From Aplidium turbinatum (taxonomy: Eukaryota > Chordata > Ascidiacea > Aplousobranchia > Polyclinidae): DNA of 64,000 bases. The stretch covers positions 27,659,824 through 27,723,823 of the forward strand of contig OU964919.1 in NCBI GenBank assembly GCA_918807975.1, read 5' to 3'. Positions 11,535-24,600 of the stretch are shown here, piece after piece (the first letter of the stretch is position 1; every line of letters starts with the position of its first letter). The translations under genes were made by a program, and so were the position numbers. The notes below the pieces were generated by a model. It did not search any database, was not told the DNA's origin, and saw nothing but the letters and a program-made list of their open reading frames with translations.

Positions 11535-12990
11535 GAAAAAAATTTTCTTTTCAAAAAAAATTTTCAAAAATTTTTTTAAGACATTTCATACAGTGAAAAA
11601 TAATTTTTTTTTGCGAAACTGTCTAATTCTTTTTGTTTGAAACTAACGTCATTAAAAATTGTCTAAGAAAGTTTTTTTACGTACTAAAAGTGAAAATTAT
11701 TGAAAAAAAATTGTCTTTTCAAAAGATATATTTCTAAGACTCTTCATACAGTGAAAAATAATTTTTTTTTGCGAAACTGTCTAATTCTTTTTGTTTGAAA
11801 CTAACGTCATTAAAAATTGTCTAAGAAAGTTTTTTTACGTACTAAAAGTGAAAATTATTGAAAAAAAATTGTCTTTTCAAAAAATTTTTTCTAAGACATT
11901 TCATACAGTGAAAAATAATTTTTTTTGCAAAACTGTCTAATTCTTTTTGTTTGAAACTAACGTCATTAAAAATTGTCTAAGAAAGTTTTTTTACGTACTA
12001 AAAGTGAAAATTATTGAAAAAAAATTGTCTTTTCAAAAAAATTTCTCTAAGACATTTCATACAGTGAAAAATAATTTTTTTTTTGCAAAACTGTCTAATT
12101 CTTTTTGTTTGAAACTAACGTCATTAAAAATTGTCTAAGAAAGTTTTTTTACGTACTAAAAGAGAAAATTATTGAAAAAAAATTGTCTTTTCAAAAGATA
12201 TATTTCTAAGACATTTCATACAGTGAAAAATAATTTTTTTTTGTGAAACTGTCTAATTCTTTTTGTTTGAAACTAACGTCATTAAAAATTGTCTAAGAAA
12301 GTCTTTTTACGTACTAAAAGTGAAAATTATTGAAAAAAATTTTCTTTTCAAAAAAAATTTTCAAAAATTTTTTTAAGACATTTCATACAGTGAAAAATAA
12401 TTTTTTTTTGCGAAACTGTCTAATTCTTTTTGTTTGAAACTAACGTCATTAAAAATTGTCTAAGAAAGTTTTTTTACGTACTAAAAGTGAAAATTATTGA
12501 AAAAAAATTGTCTTTTCAAAAGATATATTTCTAAGACTCTTCATACAGTGAAAAATAATTTTTTTTTGCGAAACTGTCTAATTCTTTTTGTTTGAAACTA
12601 ACGTCATTAAAAATTGTCTAAGAAAGTTTTTTTACGTACTAAAAGTGAAAATTATTGAAAACAAATTGTCTTTTCAAAAAATTTTTTCTAAGACATTTCA
12701 TACAGTGAAAAATAATTTTTTTTGCAAAACTGTCTAATTCTTTTTGTTTGAAACTAACGTCATTAAAAATTGTCTAAGAAAGTTTTTTTACGTACTAAAA
12801 GTGAAAATTATTGAAAAAAAATTGTCTTTTCAAAAAAATTTCTCTAAGACATTTCATACAGTGAAAAATAATTTTTTTTTGCGAAACTGTCTAATTCTTT
12901 TTGTTTGAAACTAACGTCATTAAAAATTGTCTAAGAAAGTTTTTTTACGTACTAAAAGAGAAAATTATTGAAAAAAAATTGTCTTTTCAA
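11535..12990 (+). repeat. Second HOR2 tandem block (5 monomers, ~797 bp period)
   Basis: The 'gactcttcatac' marker occurs at 11738 and 12535, again 797 bp apart, with the same five-monomer order as near 6 kb. It is the ~5790 bp shifted paralogue of that block. One difference is that the T8/'gcaaaactg' monomer of the second unit begins with a 'gaaaacaaattg' spacer (near 12658), so part of a c-type monomer seems to have been exchanged into it. Confidence 0.86.
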
Positions 12991-13589
12991 AAGATATATT
13001 TCTAAGACATTTCATACAGTGAAAAATAATTTTTTTTTGCGAAACTGTCTAATTCTTTTTGTTTGAAACTAACGTCATTAAAAATTGTCTAAGAAAGTTT
13101 TTTTACGTACTAAAAGTGAAAATTATTGAAAAAAATTTTCTTTTCAAAATAAATTTTCAAAAATTTTCTAAGACATTTCATACAGTGAAATATAATTTTT
13201 TTTTGCGAAACTGTCTAATTCTTTTTGTTTGAAACTAACGTCATTAAAAATTTTCTAAGAAAGTTTTTTTACGTACTAAAAGTGAAAATTATTGAAAAAA
13301 AATTGTCTTTTCAAAAAAATTTCTCTAAGACATTTCATACAGTGAAAAATAATTTTTTTTTGCGAAACTGTCTAATTCTTTTTGTTTGAAACTAACGTCA
13401 TTAAAAATTGTCTAAGAAAGTTTTTTTACGTACTAAAAGTGAAAATCATTGAAAAAAAATTGTCTTTTCAAAAAAATTTTTCCAAGACATTTCATACAGT
13501 AAAAAATAATTTTTTTTTGCGAAACTGTCTAATTCTTTTTGTTTGAAACTAACGTCATTAAAAATTGTCTAAGAAAGTTTTTTTACGTA

Positions 13590-14630
13590 CTAAAAGTGAA
13601 AATTATTGAAAACAAATTGTCTTTTCAAAAAAATTTTTCTAAGACATTTCATACAGTGAAAAATAATTTTTTTTTGCGAAACTGTCTAATTCTTTTTGTT
13701 TGAAACTAACGTCATTAAAAATTGTCTAAGAAAGTTTTTTTACGTACTAAAAGTGAAAATTATTGAAAAAAATTTTCTTTTCAAAAAAAATTTTCAAAAA
13801 TTTTTCTAAGACATTTCATACAGTGAAAAATAATTTTTTTTTGTGAAACTGTCTAATTCTTTTTGTTTGAAACTAACGTCATTAAAAATTGTCTAAGAAA
13901 GTTTTTTTACGTACTAAAAGTGAAAATTATTGAAAACAAATTGTCTTTTCAAAAAAATTTTTCTAAGACATTTCATACAGTGAAAAATAATTTTTTTTTG
14001 CTAAACTGTCTAATGCTTTTTGTTTGAAACTAACGTCATTAAAAATTGTCTAAGAAAGTTTTTTTACGTACTAAAAGTGAAAATTATTGAAAAAACGTTT
14101 CTTTTCAAAAAAAATTTTCAAAAATTTTTCTAAGACATTTCACACAGTGAAAAATAATTTTTTTTTGCGAAACTGTCTAATTCTTTTTGTTTGAAACTAA
14201 CGTCATTAAAAATTATCTAAGAAAGTTTTTTTACGTACTAAAAGTGAAAATTATTGAAAAAAAATTGTCTTTTCAAAAAAAATTTTCAAAAACTTTTCTA
14301 AGACATTTCATACAGTGAAAAGTAATTTTTTTTTGTGAAACTGTCTAATTCTTTTTGTTTGAAACTAACGTCATTAAAAATTGTCTAAGAAAGTTTTTTT
14401 ACGTACTAAAAGTGAAAATTATTGAAAACAAATTGTCTTTTCAAAAAAATTTTTCTAAGACATTTCATACAGTGAAAAATAATTTTTTTTTGCTAAACTG
14501 TCTAATTCTTTTTGTTTGAAACTAACGTCATTAAAAATTGTCTAAGAAAGTTTTTTTACGTACTAAAAGTGAAAATTATTGAAAAAAAGTTGTCTTTTCA
14601 AAAGATATATTTCTAAGACATTTCATACAG
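13590..14630 (+). repeat. Truncated HOR1 copy lacking one monomer
   Basis: The order c, long, c, long ('taatgc' at 14011), long ('attatctaag'), c is followed directly by the 'gatatatttc' monomer. The long 'aattcctttt' monomer expected between the last two is missing, so this copy has lost one whole monomer. Loss of exactly one unit, with the repeat phase preserved, is what unequal exchange between neighbouring monomers produces. Confidence 0.8.
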
Positions 14631-16494
14631 TGAAAAATAATTTTTTTTTGCGAAACTGTCTAATTCTTTTTGTTTGAAACTAACGTCATTAAAAATTGTC
14701 TAAGAAAGTTTTTTTACGTACTAAAAGTGAAAATTATTGAAAAAAATTGTCTTTTCAAAAAAAGTTTTTCTAAGACATTTCATTCAGTGAAAAATAATTT
14801 TTTTTTGCGAAACTGTCTAAATCTTTTTGTTTGAAACTAACGTCATTAAAAATTGTCTAAGAAAGTTTTTTTACGTACTAAAAGTGAAAATTATTGAAAA
14901 AAATTTTCTTTTCAAAAAAAATTTTCAAAAATTTTTCTAAGACATTTCACACAGTGAAAAATAATTTTTTTTTGCGAAACTGTCTAATTCTTTTTGTTTG
15001 AAACTAACGTCATTAAAAATTATCTAAGAAAGTTTTTTTACGTACTAAAAGTGAAAATTATTGAAAAAAAATTGTCTTTTCAAAAAAAATTTTCAAAAAC
15101 TTTTCTAAGACATTTCATACAGTGAAAAATAATTTTTTTTTGCGAAACTGTCTAATTCTTTTTGTTTGAAACTAACGTCATTAAAAATTGTCTAAGAAAG
15201 TTTTTTTACGTACTAACAGTGAAAATTATTGAAAAAAAATTGTCTTTTCAAAAAAATTTTTCTAAGACATTTCATACAGTGAAAAATAATTTTTTTTTCC
15301 GAAACTGTCTAATTCTTTTTGTTTGAAACTAACGTCATTAAAAATTGTCTAAGAAAGTTTTTTTACGTACTAAAAGTGAAAATTATTGAAAACAAATTGT
15401 CTTTTCAAAAAAATTTTTCTAAGACATTTCATACAGTGAAAAATAATTTTTTTTTGCGAAACTGTCTAATTCTTTTTGTTTGAAACTAACGTCATTAAAA
15501 ATTGTCTAAGAAAGTTTTTTTACGTACTAAAAGTGAAAATTATTGAAAAAAAATTGTCTTTTCAAAAGATATATTTCTAAGACTCTTCATACAGTGAAAA
15601 ATAATTTTTTTTTGCGAAACTGTCTAATTCTTTTTGTTTGAAACTAACGTCATTAAAAATTGTCTAAGAAAGTTTTTTTACGTACTAAAAGTGAAAATTA
15701 TTGAAAACAAATTGTCTTTTCAAAAAATTTTTTCTAAGACATTTCATACAGTGAAAAATAATTTTTTTTGCAAAACTGTCTAATTCTTTTTGTTTGAAAC
15801 TAACGTCATTAAAAATTGTCTAAGAAAGTTTTTTTACGTACTAAAAGTGAAAATTATTGAAAAAAAATTGTCTTTTCAAAAAAATTTCTCTAAGACATTT
15901 CATACAGTGAAAAATAATTTGTTTTTGCGAAACTGTCTAATTCTTTTTGTTTGAAACTAACGTCATTAAAAATTGTCTAAGAAAGTTTTTTTACGTACTA
16001 AAAGAGAAAATTATTGAAAAAAAATTGTCTTTTCAAAAGATATATTTCTAAGACATTTCATACAGTGAAAAATAATTTTTTTTTGCGAAACTGTCTAATT
16101 CTTTTTGTTTGAAACTAACGTCATTAAAAATTGTCTAAGAAAGTTTTTTTACGTACTAAAAGTGAAAATTATTGAAAAAAAATTGTCTTTTCAAAAAAAT
16201 TTCTCTAAGACATTTCATACAGTGAAAAATAATTTGTTTTTGCGAAACTGTCTAATTCTTTTTGTTTGAAACTAACGTCATTAAAAATTGTCTAAGAAAG
16301 TTTTTTTACGTACTAAAAGTGAAAATTATTGAAAAAAATTTTCTTTTCAAAAGAAATTTTCAAAAATTTTTCTAAGACATTTCATACAGTGAAAAATAAT
16401 TTTTTTTTGCGAAGGTGTCTAATTCTTTTGTTTGAAACTAACGTCATTAAAAATTGTCTAAGAAAGTTTTTTTACGTACTAAAAGTGAAAATTA

Positions 16495-16550
16495 TTGAAA
16501 AAAATTGTCTTTTCAAAAAGTTTTCTAAGACTTTCTAAGACATACAGTGA
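16495..16550 (+). repeat. Local rearrangement inside one monomer spacer
   Basis: The spacer reads 'caaaaagttttctaagac' followed by 'tttctaagacatacagtg'. The 'tctaagac' motif is present twice and the usual 'atttcatacag' is altered. This looks like slippage or a short internal duplication. I saw it only once in the window, so it has not been spread by homogenisation. Confidence 0.8.
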
Positions 16551-19500
16551 AAAATAATTTTTTTTTGCGAAACTGTCTAATTCTTTTTGTTTGAAACTAA
16601 CGTCATTAAAAATTGTCTAAGAAAGTTTTTTTACGTACTAAAAGTGAAAATTATTGAAAAAAAATTGTCTTTTCAAAAAAATTTTTCGAAGACATTTCAT
16701 ACAGTGAAAAATAATTTTTTTTTGCGAAACTGTCTAATTCTTTTTGTTTGAAACTAAAGTCATTAAAAATTGTCTAAGAAAGTTTTTTTACGTACTAAAA
16801 GTGAAAATTATTGAAAAAAAATTGTCTTTTCAAAAACAATTTTCAAAAAGTTTTCTAAGACATTTCATACAGTGAAAAATAATTTGTTTTTGCGAAACTG
16901 TCTAATTCTTTTTGTTTGAAACTAACGTCATTAAAAATTGTCTAAGAAAGTTTTTTTACGTACTAAAAGTGAAAATTATTGAAAAAAAATTGTCTTTTCA
17001 AAAAAATTTTTCTAAGACATTTCATACAGTGAAAAATAATTTTTTTTTGCGAAACTGTCTAATTCTTTTTGTTTGAAACTAACGTCATTAAAAATTGTCT
17101 AAGAAAGTTTTTTTACGTACTAAAAGTGAAAATTATTGAAAAAAATTTTCTTTTCAAAAGAAATTTTCAAAAATTTTTCTAAGACATTTCATACAGTGAA
17201 AAATAATTTTTTTTTGCGAAGCTGTCTAATTCTTTTGTTTGAAACTAACGTCATTAAAAATTGTCTAAGAAAGTTTTTTTACGTACTAAAAGTGAAAATT
17301 ATTGAAAAAAATTTTCTTTTCAAAAAAAATTTTTCAAAGACATTTCATACAGTGAAAAATAAATTTTTTTTGCGAAGCTGTCTAATTCTTTTTGTTTGAA
17401 ACTAACGTCATTAAAAATTGTCTAAGAAAGTTTTTTTACGTACTAAAAGTGAAAATTATTGAAAAAAATTTTCTTTTCAAAATAAATTTTCAAAAATTTT
17501 TCTAAGACATTTCATACAGTGAAAAATAATTTTTTTTTGCGAAACTGTCTAATTCTTTTTGTTTGAAACTAACGTCATTAAAAATTGTCTAAGAAAGTTT
17601 TTTTACGTACTAAAAGTGAAAATTATTGAAAAAAATTTTCTTTTCAAAATAAATTTTCAAAAATTTTTCTAAGACATTTCATACAGTGAAATATAATTTT
17701 TTTTTGCGAAACTGTCTAATTCTTTTTGTTTGAAACTAACGTCATTAAAAATTTTCTAAGAAAGTTTTTTTACGTACTAAAAGTGAAAATTATTGAAAAA
17801 AAATTGTCTTTTCAAAAAAAATTCTCTAAGACATTTCATACAGTGAAAAATAATTTTTTTTTGCGAAACTGTCTAATTCTTTTTGTTTGAAACTAACGTC
17901 ATTAAAAATTGTCTAAGAAAGTTTTTTTACGTACTAAAAGTGAAAATCATTGAAAAACAATTGTCTTTTCAAAAAAATTTTTCCAAGACATTTCATACAG
18001 TGAAAAATAATTTTTTTTTGCGAAACCGTCTAATTCTTTTTGTTTGAAACTAACGTCATTAAAAATTGTCTAAGAAAGTTTTTTTACGTACTAAAAGTGA
18101 AAATTATTGAAAAAAATTTTCTTTTCAAAAAAAATTTTCAAAAATTTTTCTAAGACATTTCATACAGTGAAAAATAATTTTTTTTTGCGAAACTGTCTAA
18201 TTCTTTTTGTTTGAAACTAACGTCATTAAAAATTGTCTAAGAAAGTTTTTTTACGTACTAAAAGTGAAAATTATTGAAAAAAAATTGTCTTTTCAAAAGA
18301 TATATTTCTAAGACTCTTCATACAGTGAAAAATAATTTTTTTTTGCGAAACTGTCTAATTCTTTTTGTTTGAAACTAACGTCATTAAAAATTGTCTAAGA
18401 AAGTTTTTTTACGTACTAAAAGAGAAAATTATTGAAAAAAAGTTTTCTTTTCAAAAAATTTTTTCTAAGACATTTCATACAGTGAAAAATAATTTTTTTT
18501 GCAAAACTGTCTAATTCTTTTTGTTTGAAACTAACGTCATTAAAAATTGTCTAAGAAAATTTTTTTACGTACTAAAAGTGAAAATTATTGAAAAAAAATT
18601 GTCTTTTCAAAAAAATTTCTCTAAGACATTTCATACAGTGAAAAATAATTTTTTTTGCGAAACTGTCTAATTCTTTTTGTTTGAAACTAACGTCATTAAA
18701 AATTGTCTAAGAAAGTTTTTTTACGTACTAAAAGTGAAAATCATTGAAAAAAAATTGTCTTTTCAAATAATATATTTCTAAGACATTTCATACAGTGAAA
18801 AATAATTTTTTTTTGCGAAACTGTCTAATTCTTTTTGTTTGAAACTAACGTCATTAAAAATTGTCTAAGAAAGTTTTTTTACGTACTAAAAGTGAAAATT
18901 ATTGAAAAAAAATTGTCTTTTCAAAAAAAATTTTCAAAAAGTTTTCTAAGACATTTCATACAGTGAAAAATAATTTTTTTTTGCGAAACTGTCTAATTCT
19001 TTTTGTTTGAAACTAACGTCATTAAAAATTGTCTAAGAAAGTTTTTTTACGTACTAAAAGTGAAAATTATTGAAAAAAAATTGTCTTTTCAAAAAAATTT
19101 TTCTAAGACACTTCATACAGTGAAAAATAATTTTTTTTTGCGAAACTGTCTAATTGTTTTTGTTTGAAACTAACGTCATTAAAAATTGTCTAAGAAAGAT
19201 TTTACGTACTAAAAGTGAAAATTATTGAAAAAAATTGTCTTTTCAAAAGAAATTTTCAAAAATTTTTCAAAGACATTTCATACAGTGAAAAATAATTTTT
19301 TTTTGCGAAGCTGTCTAATTCTTTTGTTTGAAACTAACGTCATTAAAAATTGTCTAAGAAAGTTTTTTTACGTACTAAAAGTGAAAATTATTGAAAAAAA
19401 TTTTCTTCTCAAAAAAAATTTTTCAAAGACATTTCATACAGTGAAAAATAAATTTTTTTTGCGAAGCTGTCTAATTCTTTTTGTTTGAAACTAACGTCAT

Positions 19501-21659
19501 TAAAAATTGTCTAAGAAAGTTTTTTTACGTACTAAAAGTGAAAATTATTGAAAAAAACTTTCTTTTCAAAATAAATTTTCAAAAATTTTTCTAAGACATT
19601 TCATACAGTGAAAAATAATTTTTTTTTGCGAAACTGTCTAATTCTTTTTCTTTGAAACTAACGTCATTAAAAATTGTCTAAGAAAGTTTTTTTACGTACT
19701 AAAAGTGAAAATTATTCAAAAAACTTTCTTTTCAAAATAAATTTTCAAAAATTTTTCTAAGACATTTCATACAGTGAAATATAATTTTTTTTTGCGAAAC
19801 TGTCTAATTCTTTTTGTTTGAAACTAACGTCATTAAAAATTTTCTAAGAAAGTTTTTTTACGTACTAAAAGTGAAAATTATTGAAAACAAATTGTCTTTT
19901 CAAAAAAATTTTTCTAAGACATTTCATACAGTGAAAAATAATTTTTTTTTGCGAAACTGTCTAATTCTTTTTGTTTGAAACTAACGTCATTAAAAATTGT
20001 CTAAGAAAGTTTTTGTACGTACTAAAAGTGAAAATTATTGAAAAAAATTTTCTTTTCAAAAAAAATTTTCAAAAATTTTTTTAAGACATTTCATACAGTG
20101 AAAAATAATTTTTTTTTGCGAAACTGTCTAATTCTGTTTGTTTGAAACTAACGTCATTAAAAATTGTCTAAGAAAGTTTTTTTACGTACTAAAAGTGAAA
20201 ATTATTGAAAAAAAATTGTCTTTTCAAAAGATATATTTCTAAGACTCTTCATACAGTGAAAAATAATTTTTTTTTGCGAAACTGTCTAATTCTTTTTGTT
20301 TGAAACTAACGTCATTAAAAATTGTCTAAGAAAGTTTTTTTACGTACTAAAAGTGAAAATTATTGAAAAAAAATTGTCTTTTCAAAAAATTTTTTCTAAG
20401 ACATTTCATACAGTGAAAAATAATTTTTTTTGCAAAACTGTCTAATTCTTTTTGTTTGAAACTAACGTCATTAAAAATTGTCTAAGAAAGTTTTTTTACG
20501 TACTAAAAGTGAAAATTATTAAAAAAAAATTGTCTTTTCAAAAAAATTTCTCTAAGACATTTCATACAGTGAAAAATAATTTTTTTTTGCGAAACTGTCT
20601 AATTCTTTTTGTTTGAAACTAACGTCATTAAAAATTGTCTAAGAAAGTTTTTTTACCTACTAAAAGTGAAAATTATTGAAAAAAAATTGTCTTTTCAAAT
20701 AATATATTTCTAAGACATTTCATACAGTGAAAAATAATTTTTTTTTGCGAAACTGTCTAATTCTTTTTGTTTGAAACTAACGTCATTAAAAATTGTCTAA
20801 GAAAGTTTTTTTACGTACTAAAAGTGAAAATTATTGAAAAAAATTTTCTTTTCAAAAAAAATTTTCAAAAATTTTTCTAAGACATTTCATACAGTGAAAA
20901 ATAATTTTTTTTTGCGAAGCTGTCTAATTCTTTTTGTTTGAAACTAACGTCATTAAAAATTGTCTAAGAACGTTTTTTTACGTACTAAAAGTGAAAATTA
21001 TTGAAAACAAATTGTCTTTTCAAAAAAATTTTTCTAAGACATTTCATACAGTGAAAAATAATTTTTTTTTGCTAAACTGTCTAATTCTTTTTGTTTGAAA
21101 CTAACGTCATTAAAATTTGTCTAAGAAAGTTTTTTTACGTACTAAAAGTGAAAATTATTGAAAAAAATTTTCTTTTCAAAAAAAATTTTCAAAAGTTTTT
21201 TTAAGACATTTCATACAGTGAAAAATAATTTTTTTTTGCGAAACTGTCTAATTCTTTTTGTTTGAAACTAACGTCATTAAAAATTGTCTAAGAAAGTTTT
21301 TTTACGTACTAAAAGTGAAAATTATTGAAAAAAAATTGTCTTTTCAAAAAAATTTTTCCAAGACATTTCATACAGTAAAAAATAATTTTTCTTTGCGAAA
21401 CTGTCTAATTCTTTTTGTTTGAAACTAACGTCATTAAAAATTGTCTAAGAAAGTTTTTTTACGTACTAAAAGTGAAAATTATTGAAAAAAATTTTCTTTT
21501 CAAAAAAAATTTTCAAAAATTTTTCTAAGACATTTCATACAGTGAAATATAATTTTTTTTTGCGAAACTGTCTAATTCTTTTTGTTTGAAACTAACGTCA
21601 TTAAAAATTGTCTAAGAAAGTTTTTTTACGTACTAAAAGTGAAAATCATTGAAAAAAAA

Positions 21660-24600
21660 TTGTCTTTTCAAAAAAATTTTTCCAAGACATTTCATACAGT
21701 AAAAAATAATTTTTTTTTGCGAAACTGTCTAATTCTTTTTGTTTGAAACTAACGTCATTAAAAATTGTCCAAGAAAGTTTTTTTACGTACTAAAAGTGAA
21801 AATCATTGAAAAAAAATTGTCTTTTCAAAAAAATTTTTCCAAGACATTTCATACAGTAAAAAACAATTTTTTTTTGCGAAACTGTCTAATTCTTTTTGTT
21901 TGAAACTAACGTCATTAAAAATTGTCTAAGAAAGTTTTTTTACGTACTAAAAGTGAAAATTATTGAAAAAAATTTTCTTTTCAAAAGAAATTTTCAAAAA
22001 TTTTTCTAAGACATTTCATACAGTGAAAAATAATTTTTTTTTGCGAAGCTGTCTAATTCTTTTGTTTGAAACTAACGTCATTAAAAATTGTCTAAGAAAG
22101 TTTTTTTACGTACTAAAAGTGAAAATTATTGAAAAAAAATTTTCTTTTCAAAAAATTTTTTCTAAGACATTTCATACAGTGAAAAATAATTTTTTTTGCA
22201 AAACTGTCTAATTCTTTTTGTTTGAAACTAACGTCATTAAAAATTGTCTAAGAAAGTTATTTTACGTACTAAAAGTGAAAATTATTGAAAAAAAATTTTC
22301 TTTTCAAAAAAAATTTTTCAAAGACATTTCATACAGTGAAAAATAAATTTTTTTTGCGAAGCTGTCTAATTCTTTTTGTTTGAAACTAACGTCATTAAAA
22401 ATTGTCTAAGAAAGTTTTTTTACGTACTAAAAGTGAAAATTATTGAAAAAAATTTTCTATTCAAAATAAATTTTCAAAAATTTTTCTAAGACATTTCATA
22501 CAGTGAAAAATAATTTTTTTTTGCGAAACTGTCTAATTCTTTTTGTTTGAAACTAACGTCATTAAAAATTGTCTAAGAAAAATTTTTTACGTACTAAAAG
22601 TGAAAATTATTGAAAAAAATTTTCTTTTCAAAATAAATTTTCAAAAATTTTTCTAAGACATTTCATACAGTGAAATATAATTTTTTTTTGCGAAACTGTC
22701 TAATTCTTTTTGTTTGAAACTAACGTCATTAAAAATTTTCTAAGAAAGTTTTTTTACGTACTAAAAGTGAAAATTATTGAAAAAAAATTGTCTTTTCAAA
22801 AAAATTTCTCTAAGACATTTCATACAGTGAAAAATAATTTTTTTTTGCGAAACTGTCTAATTCTTTTTGTTTGGAACTAACGTCATTAAAAATTGTCTAA
22901 GAAAGTTTTTTTACGTACTAAAAGTGAAAATTATTGAAAAAAATTTTCTTTTCAAAAAAAATTTCCAAAAATTTTTTTAAGACATTTCATACAGTGAAAA
23001 ATAATTTTTTTTTGCGAAACTGTCTAATTCTTTTTGTTTGAAACTAACGTCATTAAAAATTGTCTAAGATGGTTTTTTTACGTACTAAAAGTGAAAATTA
23101 TTGAAAAAAAATTGTCTTTTCAAAAGATATATTTCTAAGACTCTTCATACAGTGAAAAATAATTTTTTTTTGCGAAACTGTCTAATTCTTTTTGTTTGAA
23201 ACTAACGTCATTAAAAATTGTCTAAGAAAGTTTTTTTACGTACTAAAAGTGAAAATTATTGAAAAAAAATTTTCTTTTCAAAAAATTTTTTCTAAGACAT
23301 TTCATACAGTGAAAAATAATTTTTTTTGCAAAACTGTCTAATTCTTTTTGTTTGAAACTAACGTCATTAAAAATTGTCTAAGAAAGTTTTTTTACGTACT
23401 AAAAGTGAAAATCATTGAAAAAAAATTGTCTTTTCAAAAAAATTTTTCCAAGACATTTCATACAGTAAAAAATAATTTTTTTTTGCGAAACTGTCTAATT
23501 CTTTTTGTTTGAAACTAACGTCATTAAAAATTGTCCAAGAAAGTTTTTTTACGTACTAAAAGTGAAAATCATTGAAAAAAAATTGTCTTTTCAAAAAAAT
23601 TTTTCCAAGACATTTCATACAGTAAAAAATAATTTTTTTTTGCGAAACTGTCTAATTCTTTTTGTTTGAAACTAACGTCATTAAAAATTGTCTAAGAAAG
23701 TTTTTTTACGTACTAAAAGTGAAAATTATTGAAAAAAATTTTCTTTTCAAAAGAAATTTTCAAAAATTTTTCTAAGACATTTCATACAGTGAAAAATAAT
23801 TTTTTTTTGCGAAGCTGTCTAATTCTTTTGTTTGAAACTAACGTCATTAAAAATTGTCTAAGAAAGTTTTTTTACGTACTAAAAGTGAAAATTATTGAAA
23901 AAAAATTTTCTTTTCAAAAAATTTTTTCTAAGACATTTCATACAGTGAAAAATAATTTTTTTTGCAAAACTGTCTAATTCTTTTTGTTTGAAACTAACGT
24001 CATTAAAAATTGTCTAAGAAAGTTATTTTACGTACTAAAAGTGAAAATTATTGAAAAAAAATTTTCTTTTCAAAAAAAATTTTTCAAAGACATTTCATAC
24101 AGTGAAAAATAAATTTTTTTTGCGAAGCTGTCTAATTCTTTTTGTTTGAAACTAACGTCATTAAAAATTGTCTAAGAAAGTTTTTTTACGTACTAAAAGT
24201 GAAAATTATTGAAAAAAATTTTCTATTCAAAATAAATTTTCAAAAATTTTTCTAAGACATTTCATACAGTGAAAAATAATTTTTTTTTGCGAAACTGTCT
24301 AATTCTTTTTGTTTGAAACTAACGTCATTAAAAATTGTCTAAGAAAAATTTTTTACGTACTAAAAGTGAAAATTATTGAAAAAAATTTTCTTTTCAAAAT
24401 AAATTTTCAAAAATTTTTCTAAGACATTTCATACAGTGAAATATAATTTTTTTTTGCGAAACTGTCTAATTCTTTTTGTTTGAAACTAACGTCATTAAAA
24501 ATTTTCTAAGAAAGTTTTTTTACGTACTAAAAGTGAAAATTATTGAAAAAAAATTGTCTTTTCAAAAAAATTTCTCTAAGACATTTCATACAGTGAAAAA

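Larger units (their letters stand above)
1..16300 (+). repeat. Subfamily A, zone 1: alternating HOR1 (8-mer) and HOR2 (5-mer)
   Basis: Monomer variants here follow two fixed orders. HOR1 is c, long, c, long ('taatgc'/'cacacag'), long ('attatctaag'), c, long ('aattcctttt'), short ('gatatatttc'), about 1298 bp. HOR2 is long ('aagtctttttacg'), short ('gactcttcatac'), short (T8 then 'gcaaaactg'), short ('aatttctctaag'), short ('actaaaagagaaaa'), about 797 bp. Neighbouring monomers in a unit differ clearly from each other, while monomers one HOR period apart are almost identical, which is the defining property of a higher-order repeat. The two HORs are joined by shared connecting monomers, including one with 'gaaaatcattg', 'ttttccaagac' and 'cagtaaaaaataa' (near 2700, 7840, 13470). 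Confidence 0.88.
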
